Shown here: positions 35,501-46,436 of the stretch, in pieces | Numbering within the stretch: the first letter of the stretch is position 1 | Layout of the letters: each line of letters begins with the position of its first letter | Assembly: GCA_000310025.1 (NCBI GenBank) | Contig: FN648038.1 | Location: forward strand, 370,361 to 434,360 | Length of the DNA: 64,000 nt | Source of the DNA: Ectocarpus siliculosus | Lineage: Eukaryota; Sar; Phaeophyceae; Ectocarpales; Ectocarpaceae | Direction: 5' to 3' | Made by a program: the position numbers and the translations under genes | Notes under the pieces: generated by a model | What the model saw: the letters and a program-made list of their open reading frames with translations, nothing else | Databases searched by the model: none | Told to the model about the DNA's origin: nothing

Positions 35501-35675
35501 AGATTGGGAAGTACGACTGCAGCGTCTTGACGTAGTCCAAGCTGTTCACTGGCGACAGCAGGGGGGTCGGCGAGGAACCCGCGTCGATAAGCTCCGGGCG
35601 CCTAACGACCGCAGCCCCGTCAACACGCGACATCTCTTCGCCAATATCCATCCATTCTTCGTGAATTCGATTCCC
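29562..35675 (-). CDS. GT61-type glycosyltransferase, copy A (N-terminal exon uncertain)
   Basis: Ten minus-strand exons join in frame (416 codons including stop): 35479-35675, 35157-35249, 34590-34722, 34226-34315, 33335-33445, 32960-33061, 32223-32315, 31162-31263, 30497-30718, 29562-29666. GT61 (DUF563) features are in order: EYGQAYYHLLVENLSRITVV (family Y-H-x-L-x-E-x-x-x-R), VGIESDRILFV, VCGKPNAAMVNLLRHHLLQ, a strand PVIVLVVRVKKRG, and the signature VGPHGAGLSNMVVSP followed by MILEIGP. The family transfers pentoses or N-acetylhexosamine in the Golgi/ER lumen; the acceptor here is unknown. No stop or frameshift interrupts these exons. The intron after 34590 starts with GC (AAG|GCAAGG). A plausible upstream exon ends at 35971 with donor GTTAGT in matching phase (SSPPCVE), but no signal anchor was found. 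It is a paralogue of 55797-62598. Confidence 0.85.
31830..31877. repeat. Short ACCCATGGGT palindrome cluster in GT61 copy A intron
   Basis: Three CCATGGGT-type units (GCCATGGGTGGGC twice, then ACCCATGGGT) lie in an intron of GT61 copy A. The core matches the larger clusters at 40744-40913, 51577-51875 and 52450-52503. Confidence 0.7.
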
Positions 35676-38280
35676 CTGCACATGGACGATGACCACCAGC
35701 AAACGCGGTGCGTGCGTATAGAGAACGTGGAAAGTTCCAGCGAAATACCGCCTTCAGTATCGCACGACGCACTCGATACGTTCTCGTTGAATGCGGCGTC
35801 CTCAACAGTTAAGCTTTTCACTCCCCGCCTTCTTTGACATCCGCCGCACACCCGAGAAGTGTCAAGTTGACGAGAAACCATCTCATCCTGAGGGCCTGAA
35901 ACACACGAAACGGTCACAGGGTTGGCAATAACCAAACACGACGGAACAAGAAACGCGGGTGGGTACTAACCTCTACACAGGGTGGGCTCGAGCACAGGGG
36001 GTGCTTGGCCGCCTCCGCTAGCACGGCCCACACGCTCTCCGCTCGTCTTCGTTGCGGTTGATGGCCCATCTGCCCTGGAGTATCTTGCGCTTCCGCCACC
36101 GCAAATCCATTGCATGGCACGTGCCCGCGCTGCGAGGCGAGAAGGAACACAACAAGGGTCCCCCGAGACTGTGCGGGGTGTTCGAGAGCGTTCGGAGGGG
36201 CAAGGGGGTGACAGAGGGATTTTGGCTGGAGTTGGGGGTCAAAAGGTAATTAGATTCCCGAAAATTGTTTAGGGGATTCGGTTCCTCCTTCAATAATGCC
36301 CAATTCGTTTATTTACGCGTCATACACATTCACATGGGAAAGAGCCTCCAGCCCGAAAGCACCGGGTGTTCCCTGTAAATACCCTGTTCTGTAGGTCCTA
36401 GATGGATTGTTTCGCTACACGAAAAACAGCGCATGAAAAATGCAACAGCCTCCATTTGGCGTAGCGCTTCTGACTATGCAAAACATGAAAACACGGCTTC
36501 AATGACAATAGCACACGATCGGCCGCCAAACACAGCTGTAGCTGCCACACAAAAGGGGGCGTATAATTTTTCAAGTGGAAATGATGGCGAAAGGCCATCG
36601 ATTCGTGATCATCAAGAATCCACTGCGTTTTACGTCTACGAAAGCAGCACCGAGTGATGTTACCGACGTCATGGAGAGCCTAATGGTTAGAACTTTCGCG
36701 TTTGTTCCGCCTTGAATGCGGTCCTTTCATTGTTTAGGGGGTAAGCGCGATTGTTGCTCGGACCACGGCCAGCTAGCAGGAGCTACAAGTGGCACGTGGC
36801 CTGGCTCTCTTCCACCTTTACCCTTACCGCTCGTTTATGTTTTGACCACGCTCTCTCTCTCGAACCCGTGATGTTGATTGCCAGTGTCATTCTTGCCTCA
36901 CACGGCGTGTAGAAGGCGAGCGGGGGCTCTAAACTATCTGCCGTTGATTTCTATTAGCTTGCGGACCCTTCGGATCCGTTCTATTTCCGCATACCTTTTT
37001 CAGGGTTAGTTGGCGTGTGACCGCGGGAGTCGACGCGTCAAGTGTTGGATCAGTACGGACAGCTGGAGGTACTGTATAGAGAGATCGGAACGGGTCTTTA
37101 TGTGAAAAAAACAACAACAACAATCACGGCGGCACGAGTACGCACCAATACCAATGAAAGACACGGTGGTCATCACGACGATGTACTCATGTAGTCTACC
37201 TCACAGGGGATTATCAGTGGCATCGAGGAGGGGAGCGACACGATCGCCTGTTCCCTGCTATCCACACAAAGGTACGGTAGTTGATTCCGTAGCATTCCTA
37301 TCCAACATAGGTACCGGTACCTGACAAATCTGTTCGTCATCATCCTCTCCGTATCGCCTGTGAAACTGAGGAGCTAGGGTTACATTTATCGTTCCGTCGA
37401 TTTCCGAGACTTAACTAAACCTTTCGGTGATCGTAGGACGCCCAGCCGGTGTCAGGCAGACAGGAGGAATTCTCCACATTTCCTCTTGCGAAGCATTCCT
37501 TCACTTGTAGCGGCAGAGTCATTCAGCAGCCCACGACTATTGTTGTGTGCATTCACTCACAATGCCCGTTTCACTCCGAAATTTTGAGATGGTTCATTCT
37601 GGAGAGGGTTCCTACCAACGCCGTAAAGGTTTCTCCTCTACAGAGTTGCCAATTGATCCACTCCGCCACTGATGTTGTGCGAATCGTTATTAGTGTTTCA
37701 CACCAACCTTGCATGCCGCATTTCCATGAGTATCAGGTTCTGACAATCGGGGCGCATGTGACAGATCGAAATCATCCAAGTCGGCGCCTGCCCTGAGGAC
37801 ACCTACACACCACGCTCTATCTTCGGCCTCGGCCGCCCTATCCGAAGAGTGAAATCAAGCACAAGTGTGATGCGAAGGTCTAGCCATGTCGAGATCCTTC
37901 GGTAATATCAAACCCTCGGCAACCATGTACGTAGTGAAAGAAGAACGCAGCGCCCGGGAAGAACGCAGCGCGCGGGACCTGAGCGATTTCCATTCCGTGG
38001 ACAGGTACAAAAGGAACCATGAGCAGTCATCCGATGCCGTGGTCAATCCAGCATTCATTCTAATGTGGCCCCGCGTCAGTCAACGGCGCCGGGGAATTCA
38101 CGAGTGATGAGCTTCCGGCGGTAGCACGTCGGGCTGGACCGCTTTGGAAAGCATACCGCAGGTGTTTGCTGAAAAATAGACAGCCTGATATATGCGAGAG
38201 GTGGAGCACGCTGCTGAGTGTGACGCCACCCGGTCACTGAGAAATTTGATTTCGTTGATGACGTCGTTGTTGCTGGCTGA
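35676..38280. other. Mostly unassigned sequence upstream of GT61 copy A
   Basis: This contains the candidate upstream exon of GT61 copy A on the minus strand (about 35971-36150, ending VLAEAAKHPLCSSPPCVE before a GTTAGT donor) and, presumably, its promoter. Plus-strand ORFs at 36433-36657, 37449-37796 and 37886-38107 are open but have no recognised motif. The last contains a tandem EERSAR repeat. Confidence 0.35.
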
Positions 38281-40145
38281 TTCCAAGGCCAGATTTTGAT
38301 GGTAGAAGATGGGAGTGAGAGAGAGACAGAGAGACAGGCGTGCTGGCCAGCCCTCGATCACTGGAAAAAATATATCAACTGTCGTCGGGGACCCCGAGGC
38401 AACCGGCTATGTATGTTGGGGGTTCCCGAGGACTTTTCTGACCGTTCGCTGACGATCCCGTACGGACCTATGTACAATGAAATGAACTGCGCGTCTGCAG
38501 CTACCGGTACAGTGTACAGACCGAATAATGCGCTCATCATGCTATCCTACTGCTGTAATTTTTCAATTTTGCTAAAGCGAACACGAAAGGGATAGACCTG
38601 ACCGTGTCAAGCTTGCCGCATCGTCTTTCCGGGCCAGGCGCGACCACCGCAGACGAAGCTAGAGGTCGCCCTTGGCTTGCCGCCTGCCACATCATCCAAT
38701 TTATGCAATTTTGCTCTTCGTGGGAAGATTTTCATTCCGGCGATGGGTATTCCCCCTGCTGATAGTGAGGCATTCGGCACCTTACATGCAAGTTGCGAGG
38801 CCACTGAATGCGCTGAAGTCGCCCCGAGATGGCGGCACATGTTTTGGAACAAAACATTAACACCGTCTGTGAGTTCTTTTCTTCGGTCGGTTGGAGGTGC
38901 GGGATGAGCTGTGTGTGCTTCATTGGTTGAGTGCATTCGATGAATTCTACTGTACTTTTTGAGGGATACTACAGTACAATGTACACGTAGGAAACCGACT
39001 ACCACCGTAGCAAAGGCAACTTGACACATTGATCATAGTTGTTCGCGTCGACCGTCTACTACGACACACGTAAAAGGACTCCAGTATGTAAAGTTTTATC
39101 CGTGTCAATTCTCTCAAAGTGATGACTACATATTGCCTTTTTTGTATCCGGGCCTGTGTAGTGCCCCAATTGATACCTACCGGCACCCCAAGTGTGGCCC
39201 AGAGGGTATTGGTACCTTGCGGAGGCACGCAAATTCACGTCGATCTATAGAGGGTTTTTATGTGTCGGTGATACCGCACCGGGTGGGATAACATTACAAC
39301 GGACACCCGAGACGGTACGGAACAGTCTACACGTCATGCCGTTCTCTCACACAACATCATGGATTGCCGTTCGTTTACACGTAGGCTCTTAAGCAAAAGA
39401 GTCTACTGTAGACCCCTCACGACCAAGATTGGCGCCCAGCCTGGGGGTTCTCCAAGGTTCCACTGGGAGGGCCCCTTGGTACAAAATAGACATAAACCCC
39501 GATGGAACCGCCGATGAATGCCAAACAACAGATGTTGAAAAATACAAAAATGCAATCCATGACGGAAAGACTACCCCGTTCGAGACCGTATTTCAAGACC
39601 CCAACCGGATGCGTTCAGGTGTTTACAACGATTGGTGAGGGACCCAACCTTACACGAGCCTGGACTCGAAGCCTTGATGGTGTTGTGAAGGCAGAGCGCG
39701 CGGCATGAAGGTCTAGTTACAGTAATTCTACAGTAGAGCGCTGCACTGTAGCATGATCATTAGAGTTCAGTGCACAAGAGTTCTGCGGACGAAAGCAGAC
39801 GAAGTCGTACCATTCAAAATGTGCGTAGCGGTGCGGCAAGGAGCATGTGCCACACGTCGCTCTATGCAGTCTAACGGGCAACTCTTTATCCCGTGCTGCA
39901 GTACCAGTTCCCCTACAGCGCTTTGACGTGTTGACCAACAGCAGGGGACAGACAAAGACACAGACACAGACCCCGGGGCGATTGCTAGCGGGCGGTTGTT
40001 CCGACGGTTGGTTTCGAACAGCAATGAATGACATCGTTGCCGGTGATGGAACGCTAATGTGTCACGTCAATCAAACACCGATCCAGGATTGGGTTTGTAT
40101 GTAGTTTGGAGTTTGGAGTATGTGTAGGCCTTACTTCTCTTTGGC

Positions 40146-40173
40146 TGGACTCTCTCTCTCTCTCTCTCTCTCT
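40146..40173. repeat. (CT)n microsatellite
   Basis: About 13 uninterrupted CT units. No gene model crosses it. Confidence 0.9.
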
Positions 40174-40743
40174 AAAGTACCTGGGTCTGTCTACCAAGCC
40201 CGCGCTGCCGCTGATGGAAGCTTGAACTGCTGCTCTTGGTACTACGCACACGCACATACCTGATTTTTGTTTCCTTCCGCCATCCTGGTGCTGTCGGATC
40301 CAGTCGTCTCTCTCAACAGCAGTGACTTCTTCTCTCTTCTCAGCTCTCCGACACAGCAGTCACAGCAAAAAGACCAACAACGGTCTCCCGTTGTCTCCAC
40401 CTCCTCTTCTGGATGATGATGATCGATGATGGACGACGCGGCGGGTGTGTGTGTGTGTATTGTGTGGCATGTCGTCAAAAGTCTACGTTCCAAGTCTAGA
40501 CCAGGTCTTGGTCTGCAGCTGATAGCTAGCTGCGCGGCGGTCGGCAGAGGGCGGGTCACGGTTGTCTGTCGAGATGATTGTTCCTGTTCGGGCCTTTTTG
40601 TTCTCCGAACGTCGAAAGTTGAACATTCGAACATTCCGTTCCCATCCCTGTGATCGATAAGGTGCGTGTGCAAAGGACATACCGCCCGTAAAACCGCCGG
40701 AAAAATACGTATGACTTTTAGGGTAATGTACATTATCCTTATT

Positions 40744-40913
40744 CGTGCCCATGGGTACCCATGGGTATACCCATGGGTTCCCATGAGCACCCATGGGTAT
40801 ACCCATGGGAACCCATGTGGGTACCCATGGGAACCCATGGGCATTGTACCCATGAGTGCCCATGGGCCCATGAGTGCCCATGGGTACCCATGGGGCGTGG
40901 GTACCTATGGGTA
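40744..40913. repeat. Palindromic satellite cluster, unit GGTACCCATG
   Basis: About 16 units of a 10-bp palindromic motif alternating CCCATGGG and GGTACC-like steps (CCCATGGGTACCCATGGGTA and variants with GGTTCC, GAGCAC, GGGCAC). Because the unit is its own reverse complement, both strands stay open and give false ORFs of MGTHGYPW type. Similar clusters lie at 51577-51875, 52450-52503 and 31830-31877. Confidence 0.9.
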
Positions 40914-41780
40914 ACGACGGTGGAAATTGCAAAACTCCCTCTGTTAGATGTATGCGTACGTACGTACTCCTGGTTGTGGACACTTTTAGGTTCGGCACCC
41001 GGCATTTTCTTCCTCTCGTCAGTCACTCTCTTTCTCGGGGGCACACAGCGGGTAACGCGATGCAACACTGCGCATGGCTGGTACTCGCCATTCACCTGCG
41101 GCGCCTGTCCTTACCGTTCAACCTCGCGTAAACTGGATGCATACCTGCGCTATGCTTACCGCCCATGACAAAGAAAGGCGATGATCCATCACCTAGCAAC
41201 ATATGAAGGCATAACTGACGGAGGAAATGTGTATATACGAAGTGTAAAGATCCCAGAGCACGTATTTCAAGCGGAAGGTCATCAGCTACCCTTAGGGCAG
41301 GTAGCCGGAAACGCTACTCTAGTCAGATGGCATTATGGCCGGGGTCGCGTCCCCCCCAGCGAAGGGGTATCGGGGGCGCTTGAGGGTTAGCGCCCGTGAG
41401 TTGCCGCCCCGGTCGCAGTTTACAGTCTTGGTGTACGTACCAACAGCGAATAACTCGACTCTCCGCTTTTGTTCATGGCCACAATTTGTACATCATGCTG
41501 ATTCCATTGCTGCTGCCGCCCCAAGCGTCACCGCAGAGTCCATCGACAGCACCGTTGGCCTTTTAGACTTTGCGGCGGGCACGGTGATACGCTGCGCAGC
41601 AGTTCAACTAGGCTGAGCGTGTGCACCCAACTTTGGTAATAACATAGATCATGTGTGTGATTGTTTGGGGTTGTGTCGCAGTGTACGGCGAATGGAATAA
41701 GTGTGGTGTGTTCTTTGGATAAAACGAGAAAAAAAAAGGTAAGAATGCTCGTGGTAGAAAATATTCATGCGTGAGGGGCC

Positions 41781-41984
41781 TTGTCAACGGAGGGTTCTAT
41801 GCGCCACATCTTCCCAAAGATTGCTTTTGTTGTCCTGGGCGCTCTTGTCGTCGTCCTCGTGCAAGAAGAGGCGGGAGTCCGCTGGCACAACCTCTCACGG
41901 AGGTTGGCAGCCACGAACAGTGTACATGGAATGACGTGTCGCAACACCTCGTGCGTGAAGCTGTGGGTCAAGTTTTCCTCGTGA
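41781..41984 (+). other. Short ORF with an N-terminal hydrophobic segment
   Basis: A 68-codon frame holding a Met (MRHIFPK) followed by a hydrophobic run (IAFVVLGALVVVLV) and then a polar tail with two Cys. This looks like a signal peptide or type II anchor, so it could be a first exon. No downstream exon could be linked to it and no family was recognised. Confidence 0.25.
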
Positions 41985-42489
41985 CCGGCTACAAGGCTGA
42001 ACCACGTGCTTTGGTACTTACAAGGGACATCTCGAACGCTAAATTACTTGTAATACGTGCTGTTCGTTGCCGTACGCAGGAGCTGCCGACAAGGATTGGA
42101 TAATTCTTGTCCACACACACACCGGTGTTAACCCCCTCCTGTGTAGCCTTGGATGGTTGTAGTTGTGCGGAAAAACGATACTGAAAGTGTACATTTTATT
42201 ACTCTGCGTACAATGAAAAGTGTCGTATACGTCTCACGACGAAAATGGGAGTACTGTCGCCATACCAAGTTGGACGCCACCAATAGAAACCTGGGAAGGC
42301 CGTGCAAAAATGGTCATGTACGTACGCGGTTGTCGTCACCTGGAAGCCTCTCACCGAAAACACACCCGCGGACGCTCTTGCCGATACACGGTATACATAC
42401 GAGAACATGGCAACAGGTAACGACCACTGTAAATGAAGCAGGCAGCCGCAAGGATGTTACTTCCATTGTGGCAGAGAATAACCTTGGAG

Positions 42490-42643
42490 GACCCGCTGAT
42501 GGTAGTAAGTCGTTCCATACTTCGATTGAAAACACTAAACAACTGCGAGAGAGAAAAACCCATGAGGACCCGATGATGGTAATAAGTCGTTCCATACTTC
42601 GATTGAAAACGCCAAACAACTGCGAGAAACAAACGTGGCACAA
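42490..42643. repeat. Two-copy tandem repeat, period 77 bp
   Basis: Two adjacent copies begin GACCCG(C/A)TGATGGTA and continue TAAGTCGTTCCATACTTCGA, differing at a handful of positions. No gene crosses it. Confidence 0.85.
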
Positions 42644-42855
42644 CACGAACGACTGAAGTCCCACAAAGAAAACCAGGGAATACCCCGCGTCGGAACATGC
42701 ACGGGGCGCCATTCGTAAACCTCTTCACCCCACCGTGCCAGAGCGAGCTCGAGTGCCCTTGTCTACAAAACCACGATCATTCATCACGAAGTATGGAGCT
42801 GGCCACCACCAGGCATTTCCCCGCATAGTACTGCGCGCTTCAAGTGTTTATCCTT

Positions 42856-43855
42856 TCAACGAGTCAAAGATGCATCTCTAAACTGAACCCTCTTCAGCGA
42901 CCTTGGCCACATGCAACCACACGTAAAACCGTCACCTGTAGACATCCCGTCAAACCTCAGTTCGACTATAGCTCTCGGCCAACGTACGCCTGACAGTGGT
43001 TGTTGGAAGCGTTTGCCAAACGACAACTCCTTCAGGGTAGGAGCCCAACATGACTCGAGAGTGATTGAATGATCCCCCGAAGGCAAGCGACTCCAATCCA
43101 GGCGGCCACTGCACGGTGTAAACCTTCGTGTTGAACTTACCCCCAAGCACCAGCGTCTTTAGGCTCGTAGGCCAAGTGGTGTCGCTTACACGCCACCCGC
43201 AGCCTGACCCAAACTCGAAAGCTTCTAGCGTGGACGGCCACTTAGCGCGTTCTACGGAAACCATGTCGTCGAAATCATCCGGGAACACAACTATATGCAA
43301 GTTCCTGGACCAATGAACGGCATCAACCTTCTGGTTAAATATTAAGGCGAACGACACCTCCTACAGCCCCTCAGGCAACTGCATGCCATGTATTGGGCTG
43401 TTGAAACTCGCCCCCAACCGTAGGACCTTGAGCGTGGCAGGGAGTACCACAGGAGGCCTCAGCCCCCCGTTCCACGCACCCCCCAAGGTGAGATACTGCA
43501 GCTAACCAGGCCAGATAACGTCTAGCAAGTTCTGCTGGAACGCATCACCGGCCGTCAGAGCGATCAATGCATCCGGCCAATGATAGCCGGTCAACGGCTG
43601 GTGAAAGCACGTACCAAACGCCAAACGTTGCAAGCTACTGGGCCACCGGACTGCGGCGATTGGCTGGTTGAAGCATCCTCCTAGACGAATGTCCTCGATG
43701 GAATTTACGAAAGTCACACCTTCGATGGACCTGTTGAATGTGCTTTCTAGCGAAAGTTGCTTCAAATTAGGAGGCATACTGATACTTTCGAGTGGCTGGT
43801 TGAAGCGGCTCTCGCAGCCGGATCCTGTTGTATTCTTATCCCTTACCCAGATCAT
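42856..43855 (-). pseudogene. FNIP-like repeat protein, pseudogene
   Basis: On the minus strand a run of roughly a dozen 22-24 residue repeats is seen, with consensus FNQPI-x2-V-x-WP-x-SL-x2-L-x-FG; examples are CFNQPIAAVRWPSSLQRLAF, ESTFNRSIEGVTF and GGKFNTKVYTVQWPPGLESL. This resembles FNIP-type leucine-rich repeats of amoebae and giant viruses, with WP often in place of IP. The frame is broken by TAG at 43502-43504, TAG at 43361-43363 and a frameshift near 43060, after which the repeats continue in another frame (LSFGKRFQQPLSGVRWPRAI) to 42856. The first Met in this stretch (MIWVRDKNTTGSG) may not be the original start. No F-box or other partner domain is visible. Confidence 0.75.
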
Positions 43856-44004
43856 TCGATGTAAGTATTGGATTTGGTTGGGTGAGGCCTCCTGCGCCGG
43901 CCTGTGGTCCCGCCCATTACTTTCTTGTTAATTATCCGATCTGTCACATCTTAGTTGTTGACTACTCACGCCTCTAAGCTAGGTCTCGCCCACCCAAACT
44001 TTCT

Positions 44005-45881
44005 TTATTTTTCGCGGCGAGCACACGCAGAGAAATCGCATGTGACGTAAGCCGACAACGGCAACGCGTTTGAATCTGCGTACAGCTCGCTACGGGTCCT
44101 CTTGGAACCCGTTGCCCCCACACTAGTAGTGGCGCCAAGATATCGCTTCGCTACACTCTCCGTACGCCACCCGGCAATTTTCATGATAGCGTCCATCGCC
44201 GTTCCGTCAAGCGACTGCGCTACAGAACCTCCGACGCGGAACGAGTGCATAGTGTAGCGGTGCGGCAGTCCCGCCGCTCGCAAATGCCCTTGTAGGGCAG
44301 CCGTCATCTGAACCGCCGTAAGCGGAGCGCAGCCCCGAGTTCCATCCAGCAGAACGATAGGAAACAGATGCCCTTGGGACAAATCCCAGCCAATACGCTC
44401 CGCCGCACTGATGTAGGCCGTAACATTGCTCACCGCACAAATAGACGGGCAAGCGACGTCCGGACGCACGACCACGGCATCAACAGAGTCCCGGAGGGTC
44501 TTGCCAAACTGGAAGTTGAAAATCAGACCCTGCCCCGCGGGCAACCGCAGAACTTGCGATCCCATAGTGAAGGAGAGATCATGGCCTCGCCGCATGGAGG
44601 CGAACGCCAGCGAAAACAAAGCGACGTCCCTGGTGAGCTCAATACGTTCCGCCAAAGAGGACGCAGTCTGCGTGCGAGAGCGCATGTCCCTCAACAGATC
44701 GATGAGGACGTGCGGTAACATAGCCTCTGCCTGGTTGACAGCGACACCCACACGTTTGTGTTCCTCCCGGTGAAGACGAGGTAGGAGTCGACGAGAGGAC
44801 TACAACAGGGGTTGCCCGAGCGCGTGGCAGGGTCCCAGCTGCTGTCTTTTCCCAACTGTTCTTGCATCGCCATCTTCAGCTTGGACACGATCCCTTCTGC
44901 ATGGACGCGGCGGCATACCGCTTAGCACATGGCGTGTTTGGAAGACAATCGCGGCCGTGAGTCGTGCCGACACCAGGGCATGCCCTGTCGTGCACCCACT
45001 TGGTACCACTACCTTGTGTGTCCAAGAAGCAGAGATAGTCAAACACGTCTCGGTCCGACGCCTGCTTCCAACCCCGACGTTGTTCAGTCGCTGAAAGTAT
45101 GAAAGCGTCGAACCCGTCCGCTACGGCGCACTTGCGCTGTTGAGCACGACGGTTAGATGCGGCCGAGAGGACCTGATCACCACGAGGGCGCAGCGCGTCG
45201 AAATCGATCGACACCCGAGCCGCTTGAGGGTCACCCGGTACCGGACGCCCGTGGGCAGGCTGAACACCGCAGGACCAACAATAGTTGTAATGTCCCACGT
45301 TTCCGCCTGGCACGACGAACACAGCCTTCTGACTGCAGGAGGCGGCCATGGCGGAGCGCGAGTTCCACAGTGTACTCGGCCAGGAGCTTCTTTGCCTCGG
45401 CCTGGCGATAGGCAACTGACTTGTCGCCCGCCCGCGAAGTGGCCACCTTCCTGGCACGCGCCAAAACTGCCGTGTAGGTCTCCGCCCCGGGAAGGGGCGG
45501 CAGCCGAGTGGCCACCTCACCCAAACGGAGGACCAACTCCTCCACAGTGCCCTGATCGCAACCGAGCCGGTTGCGGTCGAACACCCGCCCAAGGTCCAGC
45601 GTTGCCCCTGCTCCCGGCACCAGCGCCGTGTAGCACGGCAGAGCGTAGGCCGCCGTGGTCGCGTCCACAAACGCGGCCGTTTGGCGGTCGGGCCGGGGAG
45701 GCAGCTCAGGTGGAGGCGGGGAAAGCGGTCCCATCGGCGCGCTGGCAGCCGCTGGGGCCGCGGCAGCCGCCGCCGGGGCAGCAGCCGCTGAGGAAGCAGG
45801 CGCCGCCGCTGAGGAAGCCGTTGTAGAAGAAGCAGCCGCCGAAGTCGCCGCTGTGGAGCGCCGCGTGTTGCGAGGCGGCAT
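44005..45881 (-). mobile_element. Tyrosine recombinase/integrase of a mobile element, frameshifted
   Basis: The 248-codon ORF 44005-44751 carries a tyrosine-recombinase catalytic domain: Arg in FASMRRGHDLSF, the HxxR box as MHSFRVGGSV, Trp in the last His/Trp position and the nucleophile Tyr in GWRTESVAKRYLG. Upstream, ORFs 44691-44888 and 44876-45967 in other frames supply the preceding region (GKDSSWDPATRSGNP; SDRDVFDYLCFLDTQGSGTK), and 45231-45881 gives a start (MPPRNTRRS) and an Ala/Pro-rich N-terminus. At least three frame changes (near 44770, 44890 and 45380) are needed, so the gene looks dead unless small introns or assembly errors are involved. Cryptons, DIRS elements and phaeovirus-type integrases all use this fold; no reverse transcriptase is adjacent, and no terminal repeats were found, so the class is open. 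Confidence 0.75.
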
Positions 45882-46436
45882 GTTACGACTCTCAAATATA
45901 TCCCTTCTCCTCGGTAGCTCCGGCGTATTTCGGGAGAGAAAAGGGGGATTAAACTAGGTGGGGTCATTTTCCAACATCCTTTCTGGAATATCTGACTCTT
46001 CCCGATTTCGTTCCGAAATCTAGATGCGTCTCAAATCCGAGATTACGAACGACATCACCTCAACGGTGGCCGGCCACACCACTCCGTCCATGGGCGAATC
46101 GAATCAATCCTTGGCCCGAAATACACGCAAGTAACTCGGCGGCAACATGCGAACATGTGATTGCCCGCTAGCGGACCATAAGTCCGCGGAAATCGACAGC
46201 ATCCTGACGCCGTGCATGTTGTCGTGGAACTTGTTAAAAGAAGGGGCGGACGTACATGCCGACCAAGTAATCGCAACCGCAGTCGATGGCTTCACCTTGG
46301 TTAGCCACTCTACCAATTCTCTATCGTATGTCGGCCCCTGGTAAATTTCGTCGCCTAGGGTACTCCTAAGGAGAGGATCCAGCATCCCTCTGTGGGTTAC
46401 TGTGGCACACATCGCTGCTATGTTGCATATCGGACA

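Larger units (their letters stand above)
38281..41616 (+). other. Possible exons of an unrecognised, probably decayed gene
   Basis: Several plus-strand ORFs have protein-like composition but could not be joined into one model: 38296-38595 (FSDRSLTIPYGPMYNEMN), 39192-39392 (GGITLQRTPETVRNSLH), 39429-39638 (PWYKIDINPDGTADECQ, ending GVYNDW and stop), 39847-40104 (DGWFRTAMNDIVAGDGT), and 41181-41616 in two frames (NVYIRSVKIPEHVF; SQFTVLVYVPTANN). They are separated by in-frame stops and by the palindromic cluster at 40744-40913. A minus-strand ORF at 38098-38361 is equally open. They could be exons of a host gene, or remains of a transposon or virus-derived insertion. No family was recognised. 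Confidence 0.25.

Noticed and set aside
40242-40998. ORFs of MGTHGYPWVPMG type on both strands
   Set aside because: They are translations of the self-complementary satellite, which is open on both strands by construction.
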